From Serpentinimonas sp. (GTDB lineage: Bacteria > Pseudomonadota > Gammaproteobacteria > Burkholderiales > Burkholderiaceae_C), in the NCBI GenBank assembly GCA_025458665.1, contig JALOSG010000057.1:1-15839 (forward strand): 15,839 nt of DNA. Reading direction: 5' to 3'. The position numbers and the translations under genes are program-made. Position 1 is the first letter of the stretch. The number at the start of each line of letters is the position of its first letter. Of the stretch, positions 6,964 to 14,490 are shown one piece after another. The notes below the pieces were generated by a model. That model searched no databases. It saw only the letters and a program-made list of their open reading frames with translations, and was not told the DNA's origin.

Positions 6964-9283
6964 GCAGCGGCAACAGCAGTTCCACCCGCGTGCCAAGACC
7001 GGCCTCGGTGAACAGCTGCACCCGCCCGCCCGATAGTTCCACAATCTCCTTGACCAGCGGCAGCCCCAGGCCGGTGCCAGCAATGTGTCCGGACACATCG
7101 GCGCGGTAGAAGCGCTCGAAGGCGTGCGCTGCCTGCTCCGGCGTCATGCCGATTCCGTGGTCTTGCACCTCGATGCGTGCCCAGCGCTTGCCATCCACCC
7201 AGGCCAGCCCCGTGCGCAGCGCGATGTCGCCCTGGCCCGCCGAAAACTTGTAAGCGTTGGAGAGCAGGTTGTTGAGCACCTGCCGGAATTTGTCCGGGTC
7301 CACCCAGACGACCAGCCTGGCGTCTTCGTGCACCACCTGCACCACCCGGTCGTCGCCCGGCATGCTCATGCCGCTGGCTGCATCCTGGCACAGCTGGGCC
7401 AGCAAGCAGTGTTGCGGCTTGAAGTCCATGCCGCGGCGGGCCTCTATGCGGGAGAGGTCCAGCATCTCGTTGATGATGTTGACCAGCAATGCCGACTGCG
7501 ACCGTATGGTCTTGAGCAGGTCCAGCCGCTCCGCCTCGGGCATGGGGTACTGGATCATCAGATCGCTGAAGCCCAGAATGCTGGTCAGCGGCGTGCGGAG
7601 TTCGTGGGCGGCGCTGCTCAGGAACTCGCTCTTCATGCGGTCCAGCGTCACCTGTTGCGTCACATCGCGGAAGAACACCACCAGCTCATCGTGCTCGGGC
7701 CCGGCCTGCCGCCAGGTGCAGGTCAGAATGCGTTCACCGGCTCCCAGCAACGTGAACGGTGGCGCGGGTCCATCGGTGCGCACACGCCAGCGGCCATCGG
7801 CCTGAACCGCCCTGGGCTGGTAAGGCTGCTCGGGGAGGCTTTTGTCTACCAGGGTGCTTTCAAACTGCACCAGCGTGCTGCCCATGAGCTGGTCCATGCG
7901 CAAGGGCTGGAGCAGTTCGAGCATGGCGGGATTGATGTAGGACAGGCGTTGCTCGCGGTCAAAGAACACAATGCCCTCGGCACTGAGCGAGAGCACCGTA
8001 TTGAGCCGCGCCGTGCGCTCCAGCAAGGCGGTGCGGGCGCGGGACTCGGCGGTGATGTCACGCAGCACAAACACATACTCGGGCGCCACGTCCGTGTCCA
8101 CGCGGGCCACCGATACCTCGGCATCGAAGGACTGGCCATTGAGCCGCATACCGAGCGACACGAAGGTTCTGGCCCCTTGCCCTTCCTCCAGCCAGTCCGA
8201 CAGTACGCTGGGCTGGAACACGTCTTGCTGCAGATGCGGCAACAGCTGGCGCAAGCTCAGCAGCTCACTCTGCGGGGCAGCCACGCCAAACTGGCGCCTT
8301 GCAGCTGCGTTGATGGTGCTCACACGAAACTGGGCATCGGTCACGATGACGCAGTACGGTGAGCCGTCTATGGTGGCCGAGAGCATGGACTGGCTCGACG
8401 TGAGGGCGGCAATTTGCTGGGCCAGCCGCGACAGCATGCCGTTGGTGGCACGGGCAATGTCCTGCACTTCGCGGCAATTGCCCGCCTCGTTCCAGGGCTG
8501 CGGGCGGCTGTTGCTCACCCCCCGCAGGTGACCGGCGAGGCGCCCCAGGGGCGCCAGTATCCGCCCCACCACCCGGTACACCAGCCAGAGAAACACCAGC
8601 GAGAGCGCCACCCCCAGCCCGATCTGCTGGTAGAGAATGCTGCGACCCGCTGCCTCCCGGTGCTCCAGATCGAGGGCCAGTCCGATGCGGCCCGCCGGGG
8701 ACTGGGCCGACAGCGGGCGCGAGATCCACAGCACGCGGTGCCCGTTGTGCATGAGTATGCGCGGGGTGGGGTCGCTGTACCGGTCCAGCAGGCCGCCGGG
8801 CTCGCCCCGCCGGATCTGCAGGGCGCGGTCTGGCAGAGCACCGTCTGGGAGAGCACCGTCCGGGAGAGGACCGTGGCTGTGCGGGTCCGAAGCATGGGCA
8901 TGGACATCGTTCAGGGCGATGACGGCACGGCCCTGCGGGTCGCTCAGTTCAATCAGGTGCACCTCGGGCAAAGCCACCAGCAGGCGCAGTGTGTGCTCCA
9001 GCCGTTCCAGTTCGCCCCGCCGCACGTGCTCCAGGCTGGCTGCCGCTGCCGCATCGACCAGGACGCCCGCCCATTCGTGCACCGAGCGTTCGGCGGCGGC
9101 CTGTATGCGTGCCTGGCCCACATAGACCGCGGTCGCGGTCAGCAGCAGGGTCAGCAAAGCCAGTGGCAGGAGAATCTGGGTACGCAGACCGCTCAGCCGC
9201 AGGGCTCGCCGGGCACGCGCCAGCAATGTCGGGCGGCTGGGGCCGCGCAGCGCCTCGCCGCTGGAAGATGTGCCCTGGGTCAC
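6926..9283 (-). CDS. Membrane PAS-PAS sensor histidine kinase
   Basis: A 785-residue kinase. It has TM1 at about 36-57, a periplasmic region 58-218, TM2 at about 219-238, a HAMP-like linker, PAS-like domains at about 298-415 and 425-545, then a HisKA domain with phosphoacceptor His560 (AAHELRTPLTSILGF). The HATPase domain has the N-box (LNNLLSNAYKF, Asn675), G1 (DHGIGM) and G2 (GTGLGL). There is no receiver or HPt in cis. The periplasmic part contains a His-rich run (HAHASDPHSH, 128-137) followed by three LPDGA-type repeats. It is the last gene of a four-gene leftward operon and starts 4 bases after the stop of the stand-alone receiver, the obvious phosphotransfer partner. I chose the GTG at 9283, preceded by GGGTG; a GTG at 9295, overlapping the receiver stop, is possible. 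Signal unknown. Confidence 0.88.
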   Translation of the reverse strand: MTQGTSSSGEALRGPSRPTLLARARRALRLSGLRTQILLPLALLTLLLTATAVYVGQARIQAAAERSVHEWAGVLVDAAAAASLEHVRRGELERLEHTLRLLVALPEVHLIELSDPQGRAVIALNDVHAHASDPHSHGPLPDGALPDGALPDRALQIRRGEPGGLLDRYSDPTPRILMHNGHRVLWISRPLSAQSPAGRIGLALDLEHREAAGRSILYQQIGLGVALSLVFLWLVYRVVGRILAPLGRLAGHLRGVSNSRPQPWNEAGNCREVQDIARATNGMLSRLAQQIAALTSSQSMLSATIDGSPYCVIVTDAQFRVSTINAAARRQFGVAAPQSELLSLRQLLPHLQQDVFQPSVLSDWLEEGQGARTFVSLGMRLNGQSFDAEVSVARVDTDVAPEYVFVLRDITAESRARTALLERTARLNTVLSLSAEGIVFFDREQRLSYINPAMLELLQPLRMDQLMGSTLVQFESTLVDKSLPEQPYQPRAVQADGRWRVRTDGPAPPFTLLGAGERILTCTWRQAGPEHDELVVFFRDVTQQVTLDRMKSEFLSSAAHELRTPLTSILGFSDLMIQYPMPEAERLDLLKTIRSQSALLVNIINEMLDLSRIEARRGMDFKPQHCLLAQLCQDAASGMSMPGDDRVVQVVHEDARLVVWVDPDKFRQVLNNLLSNAYKFSAGQGDIALRTGLAWVDGKRWARIEVQDHGIGMTPEQAAHAFERFYRADVSGHIAGTGLGLPLVKEIVELSGGRVQLFTEAGLGTRVELLLPLPSEALAGPVPPT
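8831..8875 (-). repeat. Three 15-bp tandem repeats within the kinase gene
   Basis: Three imperfect 15-base units (8831-8845, 8846-8860, 8861-8875; plus-strand form TGGGAGAGCACCGTC) encode LPDGA-LPDGA-LPDRA-type repeats in the periplasmic domain. Each unit is in frame, so copy-number change would not break the kinase. Confidence 0.8.
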
Positions 9284-9287
9284 CGCG

Positions 9288-9674
9288 TCACCCACTGGCT
9301 GCCGGGCGGCCGAGCTGGCGCTCGATGAGCGACAGCAACGCCTGGGGGGCAAAGGGCTTGACCACGTAGTCGCTGGCGCCGGCGGACAGGCCCTCCAGCC
9401 GGTCCTGCTCCTGCCCTTTGGCCGTGAGCATGACAATCGGAATCCGGGCAAAGCCCGGTTGCGCGCGCAACGCACGGCAAGCAGCCAGCCCATTGAGTTC
9501 GCCGGGCATCATCACATCCATCAGGATCAGGTCGGGCGGCTGCGCCAGCGCCGCATCCACACCCTGGCGGCCGCTGCTGGCTTCGCTGACGGTATGGCCC
9601 GCCATTTCCAGCGTCATGCGCACCAGTTTGCGGATGATGTCCTGGTCTTCGACCACAAGAATGTGCGCGGGCAT
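9288..9674 (-). CDS. Stand-alone response regulator receiver (CheY-like)
   Basis: A 128-residue protein consisting of one receiver domain. The acidic pocket is Glu9/Asp10 (VVEDQD), the phosphoacceptor is Asp53 (LILMDVMMPG), and the switch residues are Thr84 (MLTAKG) and Lys106 (VVKPF). All conserved residues are present, so it should be phosphorylatable. There is no output domain, so it acts either by protein contact or as an intermediate in a phosphorelay. It lies between the receiver-HPt gene (43 bases upstream) and the histidine kinase gene (starting right after its stop). That position suggests it carries phosphate between the downstream kinase and an HPt histidine. The ATG at 9674 has no clear Shine-Dalgarno sequence. 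Confidence 0.92.
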   Translation of the reverse strand: MPAHILVVEDQDIIRKLVRMTLEMAGHTVSEASSGRQGVDAALAQPPDLILMDVMMPGELNGLAACRALRAQPGFARIPIVMLTAKGQEQDRLEGLSAGASDYVVKPFAPQALLSLIERQLGRPAASG

Positions 9675-9717
9675 GCGGCGGCGGCTGGAGCGGGGTGTGG
9701 GTGGGGTGTGGCGGGGG

Positions 9718-10461
9718 TCAGGCGGTGCGCAGCAATTCTTGCAGCGCCTGGCGCAAGTTGTGCCAGGTGGCAGCGGCGGCAGCAGTGTCCGTGGTGGCCT
9801 GCTGCTCCAGGCAGGCGGCCAACTCTGCAGCTTGCTCCCAGCCCAGCAAACGCAACACCGTTTTCAGGTTGTGCCCCGTATGCTGAAGGCCTGCGCCATC
9901 GCCACGCTGCAGCGCGCCATCGGCCTGCGCCATGTCGGACGGAAACTGGGCAAGACACAGGCTGCGGTACTGCGCAAACAGGCGTTCATTCCCACCAAAA
10001 TGCACCTGCAGTGCCCGCTGTGCCGGAGACACCGCGGGCGGCGTGGCTGGTGGCGCTGGCGTGGCTGGTGGCGCGGGTGGCGCTGCGCGGGCACTCTCGG
10101 TCGCAAAGGCCACGAGATCTCTCAGCTGCTGCAACTCCAGCGGCTTGGGGAGCATCTGGTCCACCTGCAAGCGCTGCAGACGGCTGCGGGTTTCGGGGTC
10201 GAGTGCGCCGCTGCTCACCACCACCTTGCACGCGGGGTGGGCCTCGCGGTAAGGCGCCAACGCCGCCAGGAAACTCTCCCCCGTGCCATCGGGCAGCCGC
10301 AAATCGGTCACTATGGCCCCGAACTCGCGGCCCTCCAGCGCACGCGTGGCCTCGGCCACGGTGGCGCATAGGACGGCATCGGCACCCAGGCGCTGCAAGG
10401 CCATGCCCACAAAACGCCGCACCGTGGGGTCATCTTCCAGTACCAGCAGCGACACGGTCAT
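9718..10461 (-). CDS. Receiver-HPt phosphorelay protein
   Basis: A 247-residue soluble protein. The receiver domain occupies residues 1-120, with Glu9/Asp10/Asp11, phosphoacceptor Asp53 (VTDLRLPDGTG), Ser84 in the Thr/Ser position and Lys106 (LPKPL). An Ala/Pro linker (about 126-145) joins it to a C-terminal HPt-like helical domain (about 148-245), whose likely phosphoacceptor is His197 in GHNLKTVLRLLG, matching the HPt pattern H-x-L-K. No DNA-binding or enzymatic output is present, so its role is relay rather than output. The fusion provides an Asp and a His in one chain, as needed for the middle steps of a His-Asp-His-Asp relay. It is second in the leftward operon, 36 bases after the HTH-receiver gene. 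The HPt call rests on the motif and helical length and is less certain than the receiver. Confidence 0.82.
   Translation of the reverse strand: MTVSLLVLEDDPTVRRFVGMALQRLGADAVLCATVAEATRALEGREFGAIVTDLRLPDGTGESFLAALAPYREAHPACKVVVSSGALDPETRSRLQRLQVDQMLPKPLELQQLRDLVAFATESARAAPPAPPATPAPPATPPAVSPAQRALQVHFGGNERLFAQYRSLCLAQFPSDMAQADGALQRGDGAGLQHTGHNLKTVLRLLGWEQAAELAACLEQQATTDTAAAAATWHNLRQALQELLRTA
10041..10074 (-). repeat. 18-bp period repeat coding for the Ala/Pro linker
   Basis: Two identical 16-base copies (GCGTGGCTGGTGGCGC on the plus strand, 10041-10056 and 10059-10074) with an 18-base period encode the PPATPA-type linker of the receiver-HPt protein. The period keeps the reading frame, so linker length could vary between strains. 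Confidence 0.8.
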
Positions 10462-10497
10462 GGCGCAGTCAGCCTTGTGCGGTGGACCGGTTGAGGT

Positions 10498-11178
10498 TCA
10501 GGCGGCCTCAAGCTGCAAGGCACGGGCCAGGTGCTCAGGCAACTGCTCGACCAGGTGGGTCTTGTGGATCACCGGCACTTCGTTCAGGGCAAATGCATAA
10601 CGCTCCAGGTCGGTGGGCCCCAGCGAGGTCACCACCAGCAGGCGCGTGTTCTGGAAGTGCGGGTTGAAGCGCAGGGTGGTGATGAGCGTGGCCCCGTCTA
10701 TGCCGGGGAGCATCAGGTCCACCACCAGCACGTCGGGCTGGAGTGCACCGAACAGGCTCAAACCAGAAAAGCCATCTTGCGCGGTTTGCAGCGTCACCTG
10801 CGGGAAGTGCTCCTCCACCAGCAGACGGATGAGGTTCTGGTAGTGCACCGAATCCTCAATCAGCAACACACAGGGGCGCGCCACCGAGGCCGCGGAGGCA
10901 CTGCTACCCGCACCACCCAGCGCATGGCGGGTGGTGGGACGCCCCCTGCGCACCGGGTTGCTGCCGCGCGCGCTCAGGCTGGTGGCACCACGGTGGCGCT
11001 CCAGCCAGCGCTGCACCGAATCGTAGGTGATACGCCGGTGCCCACCGGGGGTCTTCCAGGCTTCCAGCTCCTGGCGATCCACCATGAGTTGCACGGAGCG
11101 CACGGCCATACCCAGCATGCGTGCCACCTCGAAAGTGGTGTAGTGGGCGCCACCACCCGGGGGGTTGTTCTTGGTCAT
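10498..11178 (-). CDS. HTH (excisionase/MerR-like)-receiver response regulator
   Basis: A 226-residue protein with reversed domain order: DNA-binding at the N-terminus, receiver at the C-terminus. Residues about 13-62 (YTTFEVARMLGMAVRSVQLM, then WKTPGGHRRI and a Trp-rich helix) form a winged helix-turn-helix of the excisionase/MerR type. A basic, Ser/Gly-rich linker spans about 63-100. The receiver (102-220) has Glu108/Asp109, phosphoacceptor Asp154 (VVDLMLPGIDG), Thr184 and Lys206, all conserved. This is probably the transcriptional output of the surrounding phosphorelay. It is the first gene of the leftward operon, and its promoter is readable at 11212-11239. It is a good candidate to bind the repeated motifs in the adjacent divergent promoter region and so regulate itself and the MHYT kinase; that is inference. 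The end of the gene (LQLEAA) carries a repeat also found near 4076. Confidence 0.87.
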   Translation of the reverse strand: MTKNNPPGGGAHYTTFEVARMLGMAVRSVQLMVDRQELEAWKTPGGHRRITYDSVQRWLERHRGATSLSARGSNPVRRGRPTTRHALGGAGSSASAASVARPCVLLIEDSVHYQNLIRLLVEEHFPQVTLQTAQDGFSGLSLFGALQPDVLVVDLMLPGIDGATLITTLRFNPHFQNTRLLVVTSLGPTDLERYAFALNEVPVIHKTHLVEQLPEHLARALQLEAA

Positions 11179-11203
11179 GGCTGCAGGTGTTGAGGTGAAT
11201 ATG

Positions 11204-11390
11204 AAAATGACATTATCCGCAAATTTTACACATTGACAAGCAGAAAACTGCTTAAGTCATCATCGCCAGACGGGTGAAGCTGACCAAGCTGAGTTTCCAA
11301 GACAGAAATGGGATGGGTACAGTTCCATGAATCGATGGAAACTTTTTGCAGCCCTCAAGAACTGCAGAAAACTCTTGCAAAAATGACATT
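11204..11390 (+). repeat. Paired direct repeats in the divergent promoter region
   Basis: AAAATGACATT occurs at 11204-11214 and 11380-11390, and GCAGAAAACT at 11240-11249 and 11364-11373. The first motif overlaps the -10 of the leftward promoter and lies in the spacer of the rightward promoter. The second lies next to the -35 element of each. Between them are two small palindromes: AAGCAG-AAAA-CTGCTT (11238-11253) and TTCCAT-GAATCG-ATGGAA (11323-11340). Confidence 0.65.
11212..11239 (-). promoter_or_regulatory. Predicted sigma-70 promoter of the leftward phosphorelay operon
   Basis: Read leftward, TTGTCA (11239-11234, 5 of 6 consensus bases) and GATAAT (11217-11212, 5 of 6) are separated by 16 bases. 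The predicted transcript would start near 11205 and give a leader of about 27 bases before the ATG at 11178. No strong Shine-Dalgarno sequence is visible. Confidence 0.6.
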
Positions 11391-11403
11391 TACGCGACAT
11401 AAT
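11375..11403 (+). promoter_or_regulatory. Predicted sigma-70 promoter of the MHYT kinase operon
   Basis: TTGCAA (11375-11380) and CATAAT (11398-11403, 5 of 6 consensus bases) are separated by 17 bases. The transcript would begin near 11410, about 50 bases before the ATG at 11463. The 11-base repeat AAAATGACATT lies in the spacer. Confidence 0.55.
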
Positions 11404-11462
11404 GCGAAAAGTATCATATATTCAGGTTTCTCCTACCACCTCTCCTAGCGCCATCTGCTGCC

Positions 11463-14400
11463 ATGTCCCCCGACGCCTTGCTGGCCGTGTTCGATGTACC
11501 CCAAACGCCCTCCCTGGTGCTGCAGGTGGGGCACAACCACGCCCTGGTGCTGTTGTCGCTGCTGGTAGCCATCACCAGTTCGGTGCTGGCCATGCAGACC
11601 GCACTGCAAATGGAGTTCACAACGTCGCGCCAGGTGCGCCGCACCGTCTGGCTGGCGGGTAGCGTGGCGCTGGGCCTGGGCATCTGGGCCATGCACTTCA
11701 TTGGCATGCTGGCGCTGGAATGGTCCACGCCAGTGGGTTACCACCTTGGTCTCACACTTCTTTCCATGGTGCCCGGCATGCTGGCGGCTGCCCTGGCGCT
11801 GGCGTTGCTGGCCAGGCCACAGGCACGGGCCTACCAGCTCTGTACCCACGGCGCTGCCATGGGGGCTGGCATCGGGTTGATGCACTACATCGGCATGGCC
11901 GCACTGCAGGCCGGCGTGGAACAGCGCTACGACGCTGCGCTGTTCGTGCTGTCGGTGCTGCTGGCCGCCGGAGTGGCCACGGCGGCCCTGGCGTTGCGCT
12001 TCTGGCTGGCCCGCCACATGCCACAACTGCCCGTGCAATGGCGCAACGGGCTGGCCGGGGCAGTCATGGGGCTGGCGGTGGCGTCCATGCACTACGCAGG
12101 AATGGCTGCCGTGCGCTTTGTGGGGCCGGTAACGCCCGTGCCTCCCGGCGGCTGGAACCGCATTGAACTGGCCAGCCTGCTGGTGGTGGTGCTGCTGTTG
12201 CTGGCAGGCTTGCTCATGGGGCTGGGGGCATGGGCCCGCATGCGCCAGCTCTCCCGCGCCGTGGTGAAGAGCGAGGCCCGCATGCGCGGCCTGATGGACA
12301 ACCTGCCGGTGATTGCCTTGCAGATTGAACGTGTTGCGCCCTGGCGCATACGCCTGGCGAGCCGGCGGACCGAAGCGCTGCTGGGCCAGGACCCCGCCCT
12401 GGCGGTGGGCGGGCCGCTGCAGTCCAGCTGTTTCTGGCCCGACCTGCCCGAGCAACGCGCGGCCCTGCAGAAGGCGCTGGACCAACTGGCCCAGACAGAC
12501 CCGAAGGCCGACCCCACCAACGCGACCACCGCATCATCAGGCAGCCAGCGTTTGCGCCTGCGCCTGACGCACAGCAATGGCAACCCGCGCTGGTTCTCTG
12601 CGGTGCTGAGGCCTGGTGCCCCCACCCGGCGCGGCGACCCTGGCTGGATCGATGTCACGCTGGACGATGTGACAGACCAGTTGGCCAGCGAGGCGGCACT
12701 CCAGCGGGCGCACTACATCATCGAGACCTCGGACGATGCCATCGTGAGCCAGGACCTCAACGGCCGCATCGAGACCTGGAACAAAGGCGCCGAGCGGCTG
12801 TTCGGGTACACCGCCCAGGAAATCATTGGACAGTCGGTGGAGATACTGCACAGCCCCACCGAGGTGGAGCGCAACGCGGAAGAGCGGCGGCTCATGAAAG
12901 CCGGGGTAGCGCTGCGCGGGCATGAGTCCATCCGGCGACACAAGAACGGGACACTGCTGCATGTGCTGGTGAGCTCGGCGCCCATCCGCGACGGGGCCGG
13001 CCGCTTGCAGGGCACTTTCAAGATCGTGCACGACATTTCAGACCGCATCAGGAACGAGGGGCTTAGGAAGGAGAAAGAGCGGGCCGAACAGGCTGCCACG
13101 CTGCGCGCCAACTTTCTGGCCAACATGAGCCACGAACTCCGCACCCCCATGACGGCGGTGCTGGGCTTCACCAGCGTGCTCATGGAAACCCCGTTGAACG
13201 AGGAGCAGACGCGCCATGTGCGCGCGGTGCACGACTCGGCGCGCGCTCTGCTGGGGTTGCTCAACGACATTCTGGACACCGCCAAGCTGGACCGGGGTGC
13301 GCTTCAGCTGGAGGTGGCTGCGTTCAGCCTGGACGATGTACTGCGCGAGCTCGACCAGACATTGGGCCAGAAGGCCCGGCGCAAGGGTCTGCGCTTCGTC
13401 TACAGCCCCCCGCAGGATGGTTCTCATCTGCTGGTGGGCGATGCGGCGCGGGTGCGCCAGATTCTGGCCAATCTGGTGGACAACGCCATCAAGTTCACCG
13501 AGAAAGGTGAGGTCTCGGTGCGCGCCAGCACAGGGCCCGACGGCTTGACGCTGGAGGTGAAGGACACCGGCATCGGGATGAACGAGGAGTACCTGAGCCG
13601 CCTGTTCGAGCCCTTCACGCAAGCCGATGCCACCCACACCCGGCGTTACGGCGGAACCGGCCTGGGCACCACCTTGTGCAAACAGCTGGTGGACCTCATG
13701 CAGGGCACCATTGCCGTGCGGAGCAAGCCGGGCGTGGGCAGCTTGTTCCGTGTGCAACTGCCACTGCCGGTGGCAGAGACCCTGGACGCCAGCGAGCGCC
13801 GGGAAGCTGGCGCGAAGAAAAAGGAAGCCCCTATGAAAACACAGCCTGCACCATTGCTGGACGCCGTTGCAGGCGTGGCCACCTGGGGTGGCCAGCGCGA
13901 GATGTGGCTGCAAGGGCTGCGCATGCTGCAGGAGCAACTGCCTGACGATGTGGCCCGCATACACAAAGCCCTGAGCGGGCCTACCCGGGAAGCCATCGGT
14001 GCGGTACATGCCCTGCGCGGTGCGGCAGGCTCGCTCAGTGCCGCTGCGCTGTTCCAGTTGCTGGATGGGCTGGAGACCGCCTTGCGCCGCAACGACACGG
14101 CCACCGCGCAGGCAGCCGCCGCACGGCTGGACACCACCGCACGTGCCACCCTGCGGGCAATTGAAGAGATATTGCTGCTGAGCATGCCCGCCTCCCTGGG
14201 GCCCGAAGAGCGCGGTGACGGCCCTGCCCGACTGGCTGGTGCCCAGAAGCGGGAAGCCCGGCGAGCCTTGCAGCAGTTGGTCAACGCCTTGCAACACGGG
14301 GAAATTCCGCCGGACGGACTGACCCCGTTGCAGAAGGCCCTGGGTGCGGCGCGTCCCGAACGCATCTGGTACGCACTGAACAAATCGCTGGACCTCTATG

Positions 14401-14465
14401 AGTTCCATGAAGCCCTGAACCAGCTCCAGGAACTGGAACAGTGGCTGAACTCCCAACCCGAATGA
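11463..14465 (+). CDS. MHYT-PAS-PAS sensor histidine kinase with C-terminal HPt
   Basis: A 1000-residue membrane kinase. Residues about 25-258 form an MHYT sensor with about seven helices and the three signature repeats MHFIGM (His78), MHYIGM (His141) and MHYAGM (His210), proposed for this family to bind a metal and sense diatomic gas or redox state. PAS-like domains lie at about 275-405 and 412-530. HisKA has His557 (NMSHELRTPMTAVLGF) and HATPase has NLVDNAIKF (N-box), DTGIGM and GTGLGT. A linker at about 775-795 leads to a C-terminal helical HPt with His849 (VHALRGAAGSLSA). Usually a kinase with a C-terminal HPt also has a receiver between kinase and HPt; none is present here, so an external receiver must bridge them. 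A last helical part (about 925-1000) is unassigned. The start ATG has no clear ribosome site. The receiver-HD-GYP gene follows after 25 bases. Confidence 0.9.
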   Translation: MSPDALLAVFDVPQTPSLVLQVGHNHALVLLSLLVAITSSVLAMQTALQMEFTTSRQVRRTVWLAGSVALGLGIWAMHFIGMLALEWSTPVGYHLGLTLLSMVPGMLAAALALALLARPQARAYQLCTHGAAMGAGIGLMHYIGMAALQAGVEQRYDAALFVLSVLLAAGVATAALALRFWLARHMPQLPVQWRNGLAGAVMGLAVASMHYAGMAAVRFVGPVTPVPPGGWNRIELASLLVVVLLLLAGLLMGLGAWARMRQLSRAVVKSEARMRGLMDNLPVIALQIERVAPWRIRLASRRTEALLGQDPALAVGGPLQSSCFWPDLPEQRAALQKALDQLAQTDPKADPTNATTASSGSQRLRLRLTHSNGNPRWFSAVLRPGAPTRRGDPGWIDVTLDDVTDQLASEAALQRAHYIIETSDDAIVSQDLNGRIETWNKGAERLFGYTAQEIIGQSVEILHSPTEVERNAEERRLMKAGVALRGHESIRRHKNGTLLHVLVSSAPIRDGAGRLQGTFKIVHDISDRIRNEGLRKEKERAEQAATLRANFLANMSHELRTPMTAVLGFTSVLMETPLNEEQTRHVRAVHDSARALLGLLNDILDTAKLDRGALQLEVAAFSLDDVLRELDQTLGQKARRKGLRFVYSPPQDGSHLLVGDAARVRQILANLVDNAIKFTEKGEVSVRASTGPDGLTLEVKDTGIGMNEEYLSRLFEPFTQADATHTRRYGGTGLGTTLCKQLVDLMQGTIAVRSKPGVGSLFRVQLPLPVAETLDASERREAGAKKKEAPMKTQPAPLLDAVAGVATWGGQREMWLQGLRMLQEQLPDDVARIHKALSGPTREAIGAVHALRGAAGSLSAAALFQLLDGLETALRRNDTATAQAAAARLDTTARATLRAIEEILLLSMPASLGPEERGDGPARLAGAQKREARRALQQLVNALQHGEIPPDGLTPLQKALGAARPERIWYALNKSLDLYEFHEALNQLQELEQWLNSQPE

Positions 14466-14490
14466 GCTTGGGCGCACAAGAAAGCACACC

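Noticed and set aside
7085..8362. Rightward open frame of 425 codons opposite the histidine kinase
   Set aside because: Composition is that of an antisense frame in high-GC DNA; the kinase H, N and G boxes lie on the other strand.
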